In this document: positions 25,055 to 33,570 of the stretch, piece after piece | How the letters are laid out: the number at the start of each line of letters is the position of its first letter | Position numbering within the stretch: the first letter of the stretch is position 1 | Origin: Streptomyces sp. Y2F8-2 | Lineage (GTDB): Bacteria; Actinomycetota; Actinomycetes; Streptomycetales; Streptomycetaceae | Direction: 5' to 3' | Assembly (NCBI RefSeq): GCF_014905555.1 | Contig: NZ_BNGS01000016.1 | Span: 1 to 64,000 of the forward strand | DNA length: 64,000 bases | Program-made: the position numbers and the translations under genes | The notes under the pieces: model-generated | Databases searched by the model: none | Seen by the model: only the letters and a program-made list of their open reading frames with translations | Told to the model about the DNA's origin: nothing

Positions 25055-25681
25055 TCATGCGTCCCCGTACGCCTCTCCGCCCAGCTCCAACCGGGCCGTG
25101 CCCGCCGTCACATCGGCGAGCCACGCGCGGAACGCCTCGACGTCGGCGTCCGGCAGCCCGACCTCGATGGTGACGTTCTCGCCGTAGCGCACGTCCCGTA
25201 CCTCGCGGCCGGTCGCACGCAGGTCGTTCTGCACCTTGCCCGCGCGCTGGTGGTCGACCGTCACCGTGGCGAGCCGGAAGCGGCGCCGGGTGAGGGTGCC
25301 GAGCGCGTCCAGCGCCTCGCCGACCGCTCCCCCGTACGCCCTGATGAGCCCGCCCGCGCCCAGCTTCACGCCGCCGTAGTAGCGGGTGACGACGGCGACG
25401 ACGTACCGCATGTCGCGGCGCAGCAGCATCTGGAGCATGGGGACGCCCGCGGTGCCGCCCGGTTCACCGTCGTCGCTCGCCTTCTGGATCGCGGCGTCGG
25501 CGCCGATGACGTACGCGTAGCAGTTGTGGGTGGCGTCGGCGTGCTCCTTGCGGACGCCCGCGATGAAGTCCTGCGCCTCCTCCTCGGTGGCGGCCGGGGC
25601 GAGCGCGCACAGGAAACGGGAGCGGTTGACCTCGGTCTCGTGCACGCCCGCGCGGGCGACTGTGCGGTACTCGTCCTGCAT
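25055..25681 (-). CDS. YigZ/IMPACT-family protein
   Basis: 208 residues. The N-terminal UPF0029 domain is clear: VNRSRFLCALAPAATEEEAQ, HADATHNCYAYVIG, SDDGEPGGTAGVPML and VTRYYGGVKLGAGGLIRAYG. The C-terminal part matches the DUF1949 accessory domain. Eukaryotic IMPACT proteins modulate Gcn2; the bacterial role is unsettled, with nucleic-acid binding proposed. The start at 25681 (MQDEYRTVARAG) gives the family N terminus but has a poor ribosome-binding site. Confidence 0.9.
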   Translation of the reverse strand: MQDEYRTVARAGVHETEVNRSRFLCALAPAATEEEAQDFIAGVRKEHADATHNCYAYVIGADAAIQKASDDGEPGGTAGVPMLQMLLRRDMRYVVAVVTRYYGGVKLGAGGLIRAYGGAVGEALDALGTLTRRRFRLATVTVDHQRAGKVQNDLRATGREVRDVRYGENVTIEVGLPDADVEAFRAWLADVTAGTARLELGGEAYGDA

Positions 25682-25990
25682 CACGCCAGCGTATGCGGCA
25701 CCCTCCCGGGTTCCGCAGGCGGGCCGGTGCCCGCGGCCGCCCACGCCACGCGCGCGTGGCGCTGGTCACGGACAGGGTGGGAAGGCCCCGTACGCGTGGG
25801 CTCGTCACGGCCGCCCGAAAGCCCCCGCGCGCAGGGCGTTCGTCACCGGCGCAGGCCCCGCGCGGCCGCCTCCCGGTCACCCGCCTGTACGTGTCCCAGG
25901 CGTTCGCCCCCGGCATCCGGGCACACCACCCCGTAGTGGATACTCGCTCGTCGTTGTCCGACCGCCCGACGATCACAGGGAGAACACCGC
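25682..25990. promoter_or_regulatory. Divergent spacer between the yigZ-like gene and the APC permease
   Basis: This 309-base spacer contains a perfect palindrome at 25744-25761 but no coding frame of quality. A GGGAG element at 25978-25982 serves the permease start. I looked for a c-di-AMP (ydaO) riboswitch because of the transporter type and saw no matching consensus. Confidence 0.4.
25744..25761. repeat. Perfect 18-base palindrome
   Basis: CGCCACGCGCGCGTGGCG reads the same on both strands. It could be a regulator site or a hairpin. It lies about 60 bases upstream of the minus gene start and 230 bases upstream of the plus gene. Confidence 0.5.
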
Positions 25991-27982
25991 ATGACCGGCA
26001 CCCAGGTGGAGAGCCCGGACGCCGCCGAGCCCGGCCGTTCGCGGCCCCCCACCGCCGCGGCCCGCTGCCGGGCCTGGCTCCTGGAGGGCCTGAGCGAGCG
26101 CGCGGCCCGCCACCCGGGCCCGCACGCCACCCGGGACGACGGGCACGAGGGTCACGCCTGGTGGCGGGTGATGTGCCTGACCGGCGTGGACTACTTCTCC
26201 ACCCTCGGCTACCAGCCCGGGATCGCCGCCCTCGCGGCCGGGCTCCTGTCGCCGCTCGCCACGCTCGTGCTGATCGCGCTGACCCTGTTCGGCGCGCTCC
26301 CGGTGTACCGCCGGGTGGCCCACGAGAGCCCGCACGGCGAGGGCTCGATCGCCATGCTGGAGCGGCTGCTGCCGTGGTGGGCGGGCAAGGTCCTCGTCCT
26401 CGTGCTCCTCGGCTTCGCGGCCACCGACTTCCTGATCACGATCACCCTCTCGGCCGCGGACGCCGCCGCCCACGTCGTGGAGAACCCCTTCGCTCCGCAC
26501 TGGATGGACGGCGGCAACACCTGGATCACCCTGCTCCTGGTCGCCGCGCTGGGCGCCGTGTTCCTCAAGGGCTTCAAGGAGGCCATCGGTATCGCGGTCT
26601 CCCTGGTGGCCACGTACCTCGCGCTCAACGTCGTCGTGATCGCCGTCTCGGCCTGGGAGGTGCTCAGCCATCCGGTGCGGATCGGCGACTGGACACACGC
26701 GATGACCGCCGAGCACTCCTCGCCGCTCGCGATGATCGCGGTGGCGCTGCTCGTCTTCCCGAAGCTGGCGCTCGGTATGTCCGGCTTCGAGACGGGCGTG
26801 GCGGTGATGCCGCAGGTCAAGGGCGACCCGACGGACACCTACGCGGATCCGGCCGGCCGGGTGCGCGACACGCGGAAACTGCTCACCACGGCCGCCGTGA
26901 TCATGAGCTGTCTGCTGCTGCTGTCCAGCCTGGCGACGACGATCCTGATCCCGCAGAACGCCTTCAAGAGCGGCGGCCCGGCCAACGGCCGCGCGCTCGC
27001 GTATCTCGCGCACGAGCACCTGGGCGGGGCCTTCGGAACGGTCTACGACATCTCGACGATCGCCATCCTGTGGTTCGCGGGCGCCTCCGCGATGGCCGGC
27101 CTGCTCAACCTGGTGCCGCGCTATCTGCCGCGCTACGGCATGGCTCCCGAGTGGACCCGCGCCGTCAGACCCCTCGTGCTGGTCTTCATGGCGGCCGCGG
27201 TCCTCATCACGCTGTGGTTCCACGCGGACGTGGACGCCCAGAGCGGCGCGTACGCGACGGGCGTGCTCGTGCTGATGCTCTCCGCGGCGTTCGCCTCGAC
27301 GGTCGCCGTGCACCGGCGCGGCCACCGGGCCGCCGCACTCGGCTTCGGCACGATCACCGCCGTCCTCGCGTACACCCTGGTCACCAACGTGATCGAGCGG
27401 CCGGACGGCATCAAGATCGCGCTGATCTTCATCGTGGCGATCCTCGTCACCTCCTTCGCCTCGCGTGTGCACCGCGCCTTCGAACTGCGGGCGGCGACGG
27501 TCACGTTCGACGAGGCTGCGGCCCGGCTGGTCGACGAGGCCGCGGCGAGCGGACCGCTGCTGCTCATCGCCAACGAGCCGCAGGAGCACACCACCGGGGA
27601 ATACCGCGCCAAGGAGTCCAGCCAGCGGGAGCAGACGCACATCCCGGACGGTCGGCCGGTGCTCTTCCTGGAGGTCTTCGTCACCGACTCCTCGGACTTC
27701 ACCGCCGATCTGACCGTCCACGGCGACGAGAAGCACGGGGTGCGCAGGCTGCGCGTCCAGGGCGCGACCGTGCCCAACACCATCGCGGCGGTCCTGATGG
27801 AGCTGCGCGACCGCACCGGCCGGGTGCCGCACGCCTACTTCAACTGGACCGAGGGCGCCCCGTTCAGCCACCTGCTGCGCTTCCTGGTGTTCGGGGACGG
27901 CGAGGTCGCCCCGGTCACGCGGGAGGTGCTGCGCCGTGCGGAGCCGGACCCGGAGCGGCGCCCCCGGATCCACGTCGGCTGA
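25991..27982 (+). CDS. APC-superfamily permease (KimA/amino-acid transporter type)
   Basis: 663 residues. A hydrophilic N terminus of about 55 residues leads to roughly 12 membrane helices beginning DYFSTLGYQPGIAALAAGLL. ESPHGEGSIAMLERLL and GFAATDFLITITLSAADA are hallmarks of this large actinobacterial subgroup. A cytoplasmic C-terminal domain of about 160 residues follows (PLLLIANEPQEHTTGEYRAK; VFVTDSSDFTADLTVHGDE). Relatives are annotated as amino-acid transporters, and some distant ones carry potassium; the substrate here is not determinable. GGGAG precedes the ATG. The gene ends seven bases from the convergent phosphatase gene. Confidence 0.85.
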   Translation: MTGTQVESPDAAEPGRSRPPTAAARCRAWLLEGLSERAARHPGPHATRDDGHEGHAWWRVMCLTGVDYFSTLGYQPGIAALAAGLLSPLATLVLIALTLFGALPVYRRVAHESPHGEGSIAMLERLLPWWAGKVLVLVLLGFAATDFLITITLSAADAAAHVVENPFAPHWMDGGNTWITLLLVAALGAVFLKGFKEAIGIAVSLVATYLALNVVVIAVSAWEVLSHPVRIGDWTHAMTAEHSSPLAMIAVALLVFPKLALGMSGFETGVAVMPQVKGDPTDTYADPAGRVRDTRKLLTTAAVIMSCLLLLSSLATTILIPQNAFKSGGPANGRALAYLAHEHLGGAFGTVYDISTIAILWFAGASAMAGLLNLVPRYLPRYGMAPEWTRAVRPLVLVFMAAAVLITLWFHADVDAQSGAYATGVLVLMLSAAFASTVAVHRRGHRAAALGFGTITAVLAYTLVTNVIERPDGIKIALIFIVAILVTSFASRVHRAFELRAATVTFDEAAARLVDEAAASGPLLLIANEPQEHTTGEYRAKESSQREQTHIPDGRPVLFLEVFVTDSSDFTADLTVHGDEKHGVRRLRVQGATVPNTIAAVLMELRDRTGRVPHAYFNWTEGAPFSHLLRFLVFGDGEVAPVTREVLRRAEPDPERRPRIHVG

Positions 27983-27989
27983 GCAAGCC

Positions 27990-28535
27990 CTACTTCGGCT
28001 TCCTCCCGCGCGCCACGACCACGTCCGTGAGGAGCGCCGCGCCGGGGGCCAGCGCCTCCCAGGCGGGGCCGCGCCACGCGAGGACGGCGATGGCCGCGGT
28101 GGGGAACTTGCTGCGGACCCGGTCGAGCGTGTCGTTCAGGCCGTCCCCGGCGAGTTCCAGCACCAGTTCGGCCAGCCCCGGGTTGTGCCCGATCAGCAGC
28201 AACGTCCGCACGGCGGCGGGCACTTCGTGCACCGCGTCCAGCAGATCGGGGACATCGGCGGCGTACAGCCGCCGCTGGAGTCGTACGGGCGGTGGTGTGC
28301 CCCATTGGGCCGAGGCCAGCTCCCAGGTCTGGCGGGCGCGGGCCGCGGTCGAGCACAGGGCGAGGTCGGGCAGCCAGTCGGCCTCGGCGAGCGCGCGCCC
28401 GGCGGCCGGGGCGTCCCGGAGGCCGCGCGCCGCGAGCGGCCGTTCGTGGTCGGGGACGCCCTCGGGCCAGGCGGACTTGGCGTGCCGCAGCACGACGAGC
28501 CTGCGCAGCGGGCCCTGCCCGGCCGGGGTGCTCAT
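27990..28535 (-). CDS. SixA-like histidine phosphatase
   Basis: 181 residues. The catalytic RHAKSAW is at residues 17-23 and the second histidine lies in LLLIGHNPGLAELVLELAG, as in branch-1 histidine phosphatases of the SixA type that act on phosphohistidine. ERPLAARGLRDAPAAGRALA and LCSTAARARQT complete the family pattern. The start ATG overlaps the stop of the upstream CysRS-like gene (28532-28535), so the two are coupled. Its substrate in this organism is unknown. Confidence 0.9.
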   Translation of the reverse strand: MSTPAGQGPLRRLVVLRHAKSAWPEGVPDHERPLAARGLRDAPAAGRALAEADWLPDLALCSTAARARQTWELASAQWGTPPPVRLQRRLYAADVPDLLDAVHEVPAAVRTLLLIGHNPGLAELVLELAGDGLNDTLDRVRSKFPTAAIAVLAWRGPAWEALAPGAALLTDVVVARGRKPK

Positions 28536-29215
28536 GTCCGGGTACCGATCTCGCGGGTGAGGTCGAGCCCGAGCAGCCGGTCGGCGTAGGCGTACGTCTC
28601 GAAGCGCGCCCCGTCCGGCACGTCGTCGGCGCTCTCCACACACCGCAGGACGTCCAGGACGGCGGGGACGTCGAGATCGTCCTCCCACGCGGTGCGCAGC
28701 TCATGCCGCACCGGTTCGGGGACCGGCTTGGAGGGGCGGGTCGCCCAGGCGGCGACGGCCTTGCGCCAGCGGACCAGCGTGTCCCGCGCCTCGGTGAGGG
28801 CGGCCGTGTCGAGGTCGGCGGGCTGTCGGCGCGGGTGGGCGAGCAGGGCGAGGCGTAGCGCCGAGGGCGGGGCGGCGGTGTCGGCGGGGCCGGTCGCGGG
28901 GGCCACCTCGACACGTACCCCGTCGGGGGCGGCGCCGCGCGCTCCGACCACGTGCAGTACCTGTCCGATGCCCGGTGCGTCCAGCTCCGCGGGGCGGATA
29001 CCGAGGTCGTCGGCGCGCGCCCGGAGCGCGGCGAGCGGTGCGCCCACCGTGACGACGGGTGTTCCGCCGAGCTCCAGGGCCCTGGCCAGCACATCGGCCA
29101 CCAGCAGCACCCGCAGCGCGGAACTGTCGGTCCCGGCCGGGTGCGCATGGACCCGGACCAGGCCCGGACGGACGTCGGTGGGCTCGCCGCTGCGGGCGTC
29201 GATGATTCGGAGCAC
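28532..29215 (-). CDS. Catalytically degenerate cysteinyl-tRNA synthetase/MshC-like protein
   Basis: 227 residues. The N terminus MLRIIDARSGE and LRVLLVADVLARALELGGTP recall the Rossmann core of cysteinyl-tRNA synthetase or the mycothiol ligase MshC. ALRLALLAHPRR followed by EARDTLVRWRKAVAAWATRP and WEDDLDVPAVLDVLRCVE fit the C-terminal helical part of those enzymes. The zinc-binding Cys/His set, the HIGH-type motif and a KMSKS loop are not visible, and the protein is about half the usual length. It is probably a non-catalytic relative. It is coupled by a 4-base overlap to the SixA-like phosphatase. Confidence 0.65.
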   Translation of the reverse strand: MLRIIDARSGEPTDVRPGLVRVHAHPAGTDSSALRVLLVADVLARALELGGTPVVTVGAPLAALRARADDLGIRPAELDAPGIGQVLHVVGARGAAPDGVRVEVAPATGPADTAAPPSALRLALLAHPRRQPADLDTAALTEARDTLVRWRKAVAAWATRPSKPVPEPVRHELRTAWEDDLDVPAVLDVLRCVESADDVPDGARFETYAYADRLLGLDLTREIGTRT

Positions 29216-29383
29216 GAGGCGAGCGTAGGCGGGCCAGGCCCCCGGCGCAGCCGAGCGGACCCGGTTCCGGACGGCGGGAGCGGCCCGGCCGTACGCCGGG
29301 AATCAGCGCCTCCCACCGGCTGTTGCCGCCCTCAGCAGGCGGCGCGGGACTGCCGGGCCGCAGGACGTCGAAGGGAACCGGGC

Positions 29384-29791
29384 GTGTACGGCGACTCAGC
29401 AACGATCCGCAAGATCCTCACCGAGCTGGGCGACACCTGGGCGGTCGTGGGGCTGTCCAGCAACCAGCGTCGGGCGGCCTACGGGGTCGCCGCCGTCCTT
29501 CAGCGCTTCGGCAAGCGCATCGTGCCGGTCCATCCCAAGGCCGAGACGGTCCACGGCGAGCAGGGCTACCCCTCGCTGGACGCGATCCCCTTCCCGGTCG
29601 ACGTCGTCGACGTCTTCGTCAACTCCGACCTGGCGGGTCCGGTCGCCGACGAAGCGGTCGCGATCGGCGCCAAGGCCGTCTGGTTCCAGCTGGGCGTCAT
29701 CGACGAACAGGCGTACGAGCGCACCCGCGCGGCCGGCCTGGAGATGGTCATGGACCGCTGCCCGGCCATCGAGATCCCTTCCCTGCGCTGA
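29384..29791 (+). CDS. CoA-binding domain protein (YccU type)
   Basis: A 135-residue Rossmann-like CoA-binding protein. It reads KILTELGDTWAVVGLSSNQ, GKRIVPVHPKAETVHGEQGY and VVDVFVNSDLAGPVADEAVA, with AVWFQLGVIDEQAYERTRAA and MDRCPAIEI near the end. GTG is the start, with AAGGGAA about six bases upstream; it gives the usual compact N terminus. Homologues bind CoA, but no reaction is assigned. It stands alone here. Confidence 0.88.
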   Translation: MYGDSATIRKILTELGDTWAVVGLSSNQRRAAYGVAAVLQRFGKRIVPVHPKAETVHGEQGYPSLDAIPFPVDVVDVFVNSDLAGPVADEAVAIGAKAVWFQLGVIDEQAYERTRAAGLEMVMDRCPAIEIPSLR

Positions 29792-30148
29792 CGTTGCGAC
29801 GACCGGCCGACGGGCCGAGGGGGCCGGGAGAGTGACCCGGCGCGCGCGTCAGCCGGGTTCGGGCCGTGCTCTCGGATACCTTGATACGACGAAGTAACTG
29901 GTCGGGCGGCGGCGAGGAGTTCCGCCCCGCCTCCGCCGACGTCGACGAGACCGAACCGCTCAGGGTGCCGAGCTGCTCGACGTACGGGCCCCTCACCTTC
30001 GACCGGGACCGACGCACGGGCTGCAGCAGCCGGCGCCGCAGACCCGACACAAAGCACCACGGAGATCGATCGACCTGCCTTCGTCGAGGGGCTTCGCGCC
30101 CTGCCGGAGTCTCTCGGACGCAGCGGCTGGAAATGTCCGGGAGGCGCT
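29792..30148. other. Non-coding spacer
   Basis: This 357-base stretch follows the CoA-binding gene. Frames across it have no recognisable motifs. It presumably holds the promoter of the small membrane-protein gene at 30149. Confidence 0.4.
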
Positions 30149-30331
30149 ATGTGGTCCGTACTGGAGCAGGTGGCCGTGGCCGCCCCTCAGCTCTTCGTCT
30201 ACGCCGTCGGCCTCTTCGTCGCCATGATCCTTCTGTCGCTCGCCATCAGTCTGCGGCAGGCGGAGGCGTCGCAGCGCCCCGAGATCATCAGGGCGCTCGC
30301 GGATCTGATGGCGTTCTGGAAGAAAAGGTGA
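30149..30331 (+). CDS. Small single-pass membrane protein
   Basis: 60 residues. The N-terminal half contains one hydrophobic helix (PQLFVYAVGLFVAMILLSLA), followed by a basic, amphipathic tail (SLRQAEASQRPEIIRALADL) ending in FWKKR. GGAGG lies four bases before the ATG. I do not recognise a family. The clean ribosome-binding site, GC-ending codons and coherent topology support a real gene. Orientation is convergent with the ABC permease gene 19 bases away. Confidence 0.6.
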   Translation: MWSVLEQVAVAAPQLFVYAVGLFVAMILLSLAISLRQAEASQRPEIIRALADLMAFWKKR

Positions 30332-30349
30332 GCCGCCCCTCCCCCCGCG

Positions 30350-31210
30350 TCAGCGGGCCAGACGTCCCAGCAGCGACGAAGCCGAGGTGATGCCCACGGC
30401 CGCCGCCACCAGCAGCACCAGGAAGTCGGTGAGCAGGTGGGAGGGCGTGCCGAGGAGCAGGCCGCGCAGGGGGTCGACCTGGTAGCTCAGGGGGTTGACC
30501 TTGCTGATGGCCTGGAGCCAGCCGGGCATGACGTGCACCGGGTAGAGGGCGTTGGAGCCGAAGAACAGCGGCATCGTGATCGCCTGGCCGATGCCCATGA
30601 GGCGGTCCCGGGTCAGGACGATGCCCGCGATCGTCATGGACAGGCAGGAGAAGAAGGCCGAGCCGAGGACGACGGCCACCGCGACACCCAGCAGCCGCAG
30701 CGGGTTCCAGGTCAGCGCGACCCCGAGGAGCGCCGCGATCAGGACCACCACGACCGCCTGGACCAGTGCCTTCACTCCGGCGGCGAAGGCCTTTCCCGCG
30801 ATCAGCGCGGCCCGCGGGGTCGGGGTGACCAGCAGCTTGGTGAGGATCCCGGAGTCCCGCTCCCAGATGATCATGATGCCGTAGAAGATCGCGATGAACA
30901 TCGCGGACTGGGCGATGATCCCGGGCGCGAGATAGTCGAGGTAGGGGATGCCCCCGGTGGGGATCGCCCGGATCCTGGTGAACGTCTCCCCGAAGATCAG
31001 CAGCCACAGCGCCGGCTGGACCGCCCGGGTGTACAGCTCGGTGCGGTCGTGGCGCAGCTTCTGCAGCTCGACGGCGCACATGGCGCCGACCCGGGCGGGC
31101 AGCACCCTGAAGCCGGTACGGGCCCGCGGTGGGGCCACCAGCAGGTCGAGGTCCGCCGGGTGGGCGCGGTCAGCCGACGCGGGACGCGGTGCGGCGGGTG
31201 CTTCGGACAT
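30350..31210 (-). CDS. ABC-2 type exporter permease (DrrB-like)
   Basis: 286 residues with about six membrane helices. The conserved ABC-2 segment reads LAPGIIAQSAMFIAIFYGIM followed by IWERDSGILTKLLVTPTPRA; NPLSYQVDPLRGLL is near the end. It forms a drug or lipid exporter with the ATPase encoded just upstream. Its ATG overlaps the ATPase 3' end by 41 bases, which implies coupled translation. Third gene of a marR-ATPase-permease operon. Confidence 0.92.
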   Translation of the reverse strand: MSEAPAAPRPASADRAHPADLDLLVAPPRARTGFRVLPARVGAMCAVELQKLRHDRTELYTRAVQPALWLLIFGETFTRIRAIPTGGIPYLDYLAPGIIAQSAMFIAIFYGIMIIWERDSGILTKLLVTPTPRAALIAGKAFAAGVKALVQAVVVVLIAALLGVALTWNPLRLLGVAVAVVLGSAFFSCLSMTIAGIVLTRDRLMGIGQAITMPLFFGSNALYPVHVMPGWLQAISKVNPLSYQVDPLRGLLLGTPSHLLTDFLVLLVAAAVGITSASSLLGRLAR

Positions 31211-32024
31211 CGCGGAAGTCTCCTGACTGGTCGTCGAGTCCGCTGCCGGCGACGTCCCGGAAGACGTCCTCCAGCGTCGGCAGCGGGCCTTCGGTGCCGA
31301 GCCGCTGCGCGAGGCCGCTCCGCAGCTCCTCGGGGGTGCCGAGGGCGCGAACGCGGCCGCGATGCATCAGGGCGACGCGGTCGCAGTACTGGTCGGCCTC
31401 GTCCATGTAGTGGGTGGTGACGAGGACCGTCATGCCGGTGGCGGCGCGTACGGCGTTGATGTGCTCCCACACGTTGGTCCGGGCGATGGGGTCGAGGCCG
31501 ATGGTGGGCTCGTCGAGGATCAGCAGCCGCGGCGCGCTGACCAGCGCCTGGGCGAGTTCCAACCGACGGACCATGCCGCCGGAGTACGTCTTCGCGAGCC
31601 GGTCGGCCGCGGCGGTGAGGTCGACGGCGGTCAGGGCCTGGTCCACTCGGCGGGCGCGCTCACTGCGGGAGACGTCGAAGACGCGGGCGAACAGGGCGAC
31701 GTTCTCCCGGCCGGTGAGCCCGGCGTCCGCGGAGAGCTGCTGCGGTACGTAGCCCAGCAGGCGCCGTACGGCCATGCGTTCGCGCGTCGCGTCGTGGCCG
31801 AAGACGCGCACCATGCCGGCCGGGACCGGCAGGAGTGTGGTCATGCAGCGGATCGCGGTGGTCTTGCCCGCTCCGTTGGGGCCGAGCAGTCCGAAGACCT
31901 CGCCGTCGCGGACGGAGAGGTCGAGCCCGTCGACCGCGTTGGTCTCCCCGAAGGAGTAACGCAGTCCGGCACAGGTGACGGCGTCGACTGCCGGGGCCTT
32001 GCCGTCCGTCGCGTTCCGCGTCAT
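31170..32024 (-). CDS. ABC exporter ATP-binding protein (DrrA-like)
   Basis: 284 residues. Walker A is LLGPNGAGKTTAIRCMTT, the signature is TYSGGMVRRLELAQAL, and Walker B is LLILDEPTIGLDP with the following His in LVTTHYMDEADQYCDRV. The C-terminal tail (RLGTEGPLPTLEDVFRDVAG) is typical of the DrrA/daunorubicin-resistance group. It powers the adjacent ABC-2 permease. Start overlaps the marR stop by four bases (32021-32024), so regulator and transporter are co-translated. Substrate unknown. Confidence 0.93.
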   Translation of the reverse strand: MTRNATDGKAPAVDAVTCAGLRYSFGETNAVDGLDLSVRDGEVFGLLGPNGAGKTTAIRCMTTLLPVPAGMVRVFGHDATRERMAVRRLLGYVPQQLSADAGLTGRENVALFARVFDVSRSERARRVDQALTAVDLTAAADRLAKTYSGGMVRRLELAQALVSAPRLLILDEPTIGLDPIARTNVWEHINAVRAATGMTVLVTTHYMDEADQYCDRVALMHRGRVRALGTPEELRSGLAQRLGTEGPLPTLEDVFRDVAGSGLDDQSGDFRDVRSTRRTASRVG

Positions 32025-32476
32025 GTCTCCTCGGCCTCCTCGTGCAGGTTCTCCGCCAGCTTGCGCAGGGCCGGGAGGGCCACCTCGAGCGCCTTGCGGT
32101 CCGCCTCGTCCAGGCGGGCCACCTGGCCGCGTACGAGTGCCGCGCGCCGCTCGCGCCAGTCGTGCAGCCGTGCCCTGGCCGCTTCGGTGGGCAGCAGGCG
32201 CGCGGCCCGCCGGTCGGCGGGGTCCGTCTCACGGATCAGATAGCCGTCGCGGACCAGGTGCTTGACGAGCGTGGAGACCGAGTTGCCCGCCAGGTAGAGC
32301 TCCTTGGCGGCGTCCGACACTCCGATGCCCGGCCGTTCCACCACCAGGCGCAGCAGTTCGACCTCGGCGCCGCGCAGCGGCGGCGCGGCCATCCCTCCGC
32401 GCACGCGTCGGCGGATCAGCCGCTGCACTCCGATCAGCGCGGCCACCAGGTCGTCGGCGAGCCTTTCCGGTTCCAC
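32021..32476 (-). CDS. MarR-family regulator of the ABC exporter
   Basis: A 151-residue winged-helix protein: LRGAEVELLRLVVERPGIGV, SDAAKELYLAGNSVSTLVKH and LIRETDPADRRAARLLPTE (the wing). It is the first gene of the operon with the ABC ATPase and permease, so it likely represses its own operon and is relieved by the exported compound. A 13-base palindrome at 32491-32503, 15 bases upstream of its start, is a good autoregulatory operator candidate. Confidence 0.92.
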   Translation of the reverse strand: MEPERLADDLVAALIGVQRLIRRRVRGGMAAPPLRGAEVELLRLVVERPGIGVSDAAKELYLAGNSVSTLVKHLVRDGYLIRETDPADRRAARLLPTEAARARLHDWRERRAALVRGQVARLDEADRKALEVALPALRKLAENLHEEAEET

Positions 32477-32490
32477 ACCGACGAGATTAG

Positions 32491-32503
32491 CTCTGCTTCA
32501 GAG
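32491..32503. promoter_or_regulatory. Candidate MarR operator
   Basis: CTCTG-CTT-CAGAG is a perfect inverted repeat with a 3-base spacer. It lies between the CDF gene and the start of marR, immediately upstream of the latter, where binding would block transcription or translation initiation. Confidence 0.5.
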
Positions 32504-32559
32504 GTATTCGGGGAAAGAGACGGTCAAGGACCATCAAGAACGGGTCGAGACGCTCGCCG

Positions 32560-33570
32560 TCAGTGGTGGTGGGGTTCCTCCCGGTGCACCGGGCCGTGCG
32601 GGGCGTCGCAGTGGGCGGCGTCGTCCGCGGTGCTCCGGTCGCCGGGCAGGGCCACCTGCAGGACCTGTTCGGGGGCGTGGTCGACCTGGAGGGTGGTGTG
32701 GGTGATGCGGTAGTCGTGGCGCAACACCTCCTCCAGGTCGCGGCGCACGGCGTGGCAGTCACCGCCGGGTTCGACCAGGACGTGCGCGGACAGCGCGGCC
32801 TGGCCGGAGGTGATCTGCCAGACGTGCAGGTCGTGCACCTCGACGACGTCCGGCCGGGCGACGAGCCGGTCGCCGAGCGCGTCCGGGTCGACATCGGCGG
32901 GCGCGGCCTCCAGGAAGATGCGGCCGGAGTCGCGCAGCAGCCCGTACGCGGCCTTCACCATCAGCGCGACGACCACCAGCGTGGCGATCGGGTCGGCGCG
33001 CTCGAAGCCGGTCAGGACGACGACGAGCGCGGCGATCGCGGTGCCGATGAAGGCGAACAGGTCGTTCAGCACATGCTGATAGGCGCCCTCGACGTTCAGC
33101 GAGGTGCGGTTGGCCTTCGAGATGCAGTAGGTCGCGGCCACGTTCACGACGATCCCGGTGAGCGCGGTGGCCAGCATGAGGCCGCCTTCCACCCGGGGCG
33201 GCGCGATCAGGCGCCGTACGGCCTCGTACGCCAGCCAGGCGCCCAGCAGGAACAGGGTCAGGCCGTTCGCCTGGGCGGAGAGGATCTCCGCGCGTTTGAG
33301 GCCGTAGGTGAAGCCGCCGCGGGCCGGGCGGGCGGCCAGCCGCATCACGATGAGGGCGAGCACGATGGACGCGGCGTCGGTGAGCATGTGGGCCGCGTCG
33401 GAGATCAGCGCCAGGGAGCCGGCGACGATGCCGACGGCCACCTCGGCCGCCATGAACACGGCGATCAGGCCGAGGGCGAGGCCCAGCCAGCGGCGGTCGG
33501 CGTCCGCCGACACACCGTGGGAGTGCCCGGAACGGTCCCCCGCTCCGTGCTCATGACCGTGCCCGCTCAT
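32560..33570 (-). CDS. Cation diffusion facilitator (CzcD/ZitB type), histidine-rich ends
   Basis: 336 residues. The N terminus is His-rich (MSGHGHEHGAGDRSGHSHG), then six helices with the metal-site motifs DAAHMLTDAASIVLAL (helix 2) and VLNDLFAFIGTAIAALVV (helix 5). A cytoplasmic domain reads VVEVHDLHVWQITSG, and the tail is His-rich (HCDAPHGPVHREEPHHH). This layout fits zinc or similar divalent-metal efflux driven by protons. The start at 33570 gives the canonical His-rich N terminus and has GGAAGGCGG upstream. The regulator is not obvious; the nearest upstream gene is a TetR. Confidence 0.92.
   Translation of the reverse strand: MSGHGHEHGAGDRSGHSHGVSADADRRWLGLALGLIAVFMAAEVAVGIVAGSLALISDAAHMLTDAASIVLALIVMRLAARPARGGFTYGLKRAEILSAQANGLTLFLLGAWLAYEAVRRLIAPPRVEGGLMLATALTGIVVNVAATYCISKANRTSLNVEGAYQHVLNDLFAFIGTAIAALVVVLTGFERADPIATLVVVALMVKAAYGLLRDSGRIFLEAAPADVDPDALGDRLVARPDVVEVHDLHVWQITSGQAALSAHVLVEPGGDCHAVRRDLEEVLRHDYRITHTTLQVDHAPEQVLQVALPGDRSTADDAAHCDAPHGPVHREEPHHH

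Noticed and set aside
25762..25990. Possible c-di-AMP (ydaO) riboswitch before the permease
   Set aside because: None of the conserved riboswitch elements could be found.
25693..28560. 955-codon plus-strand frame over the APC permease
   Set aside because: Out of frame with the permease; Arg/Pro-rich shadow.
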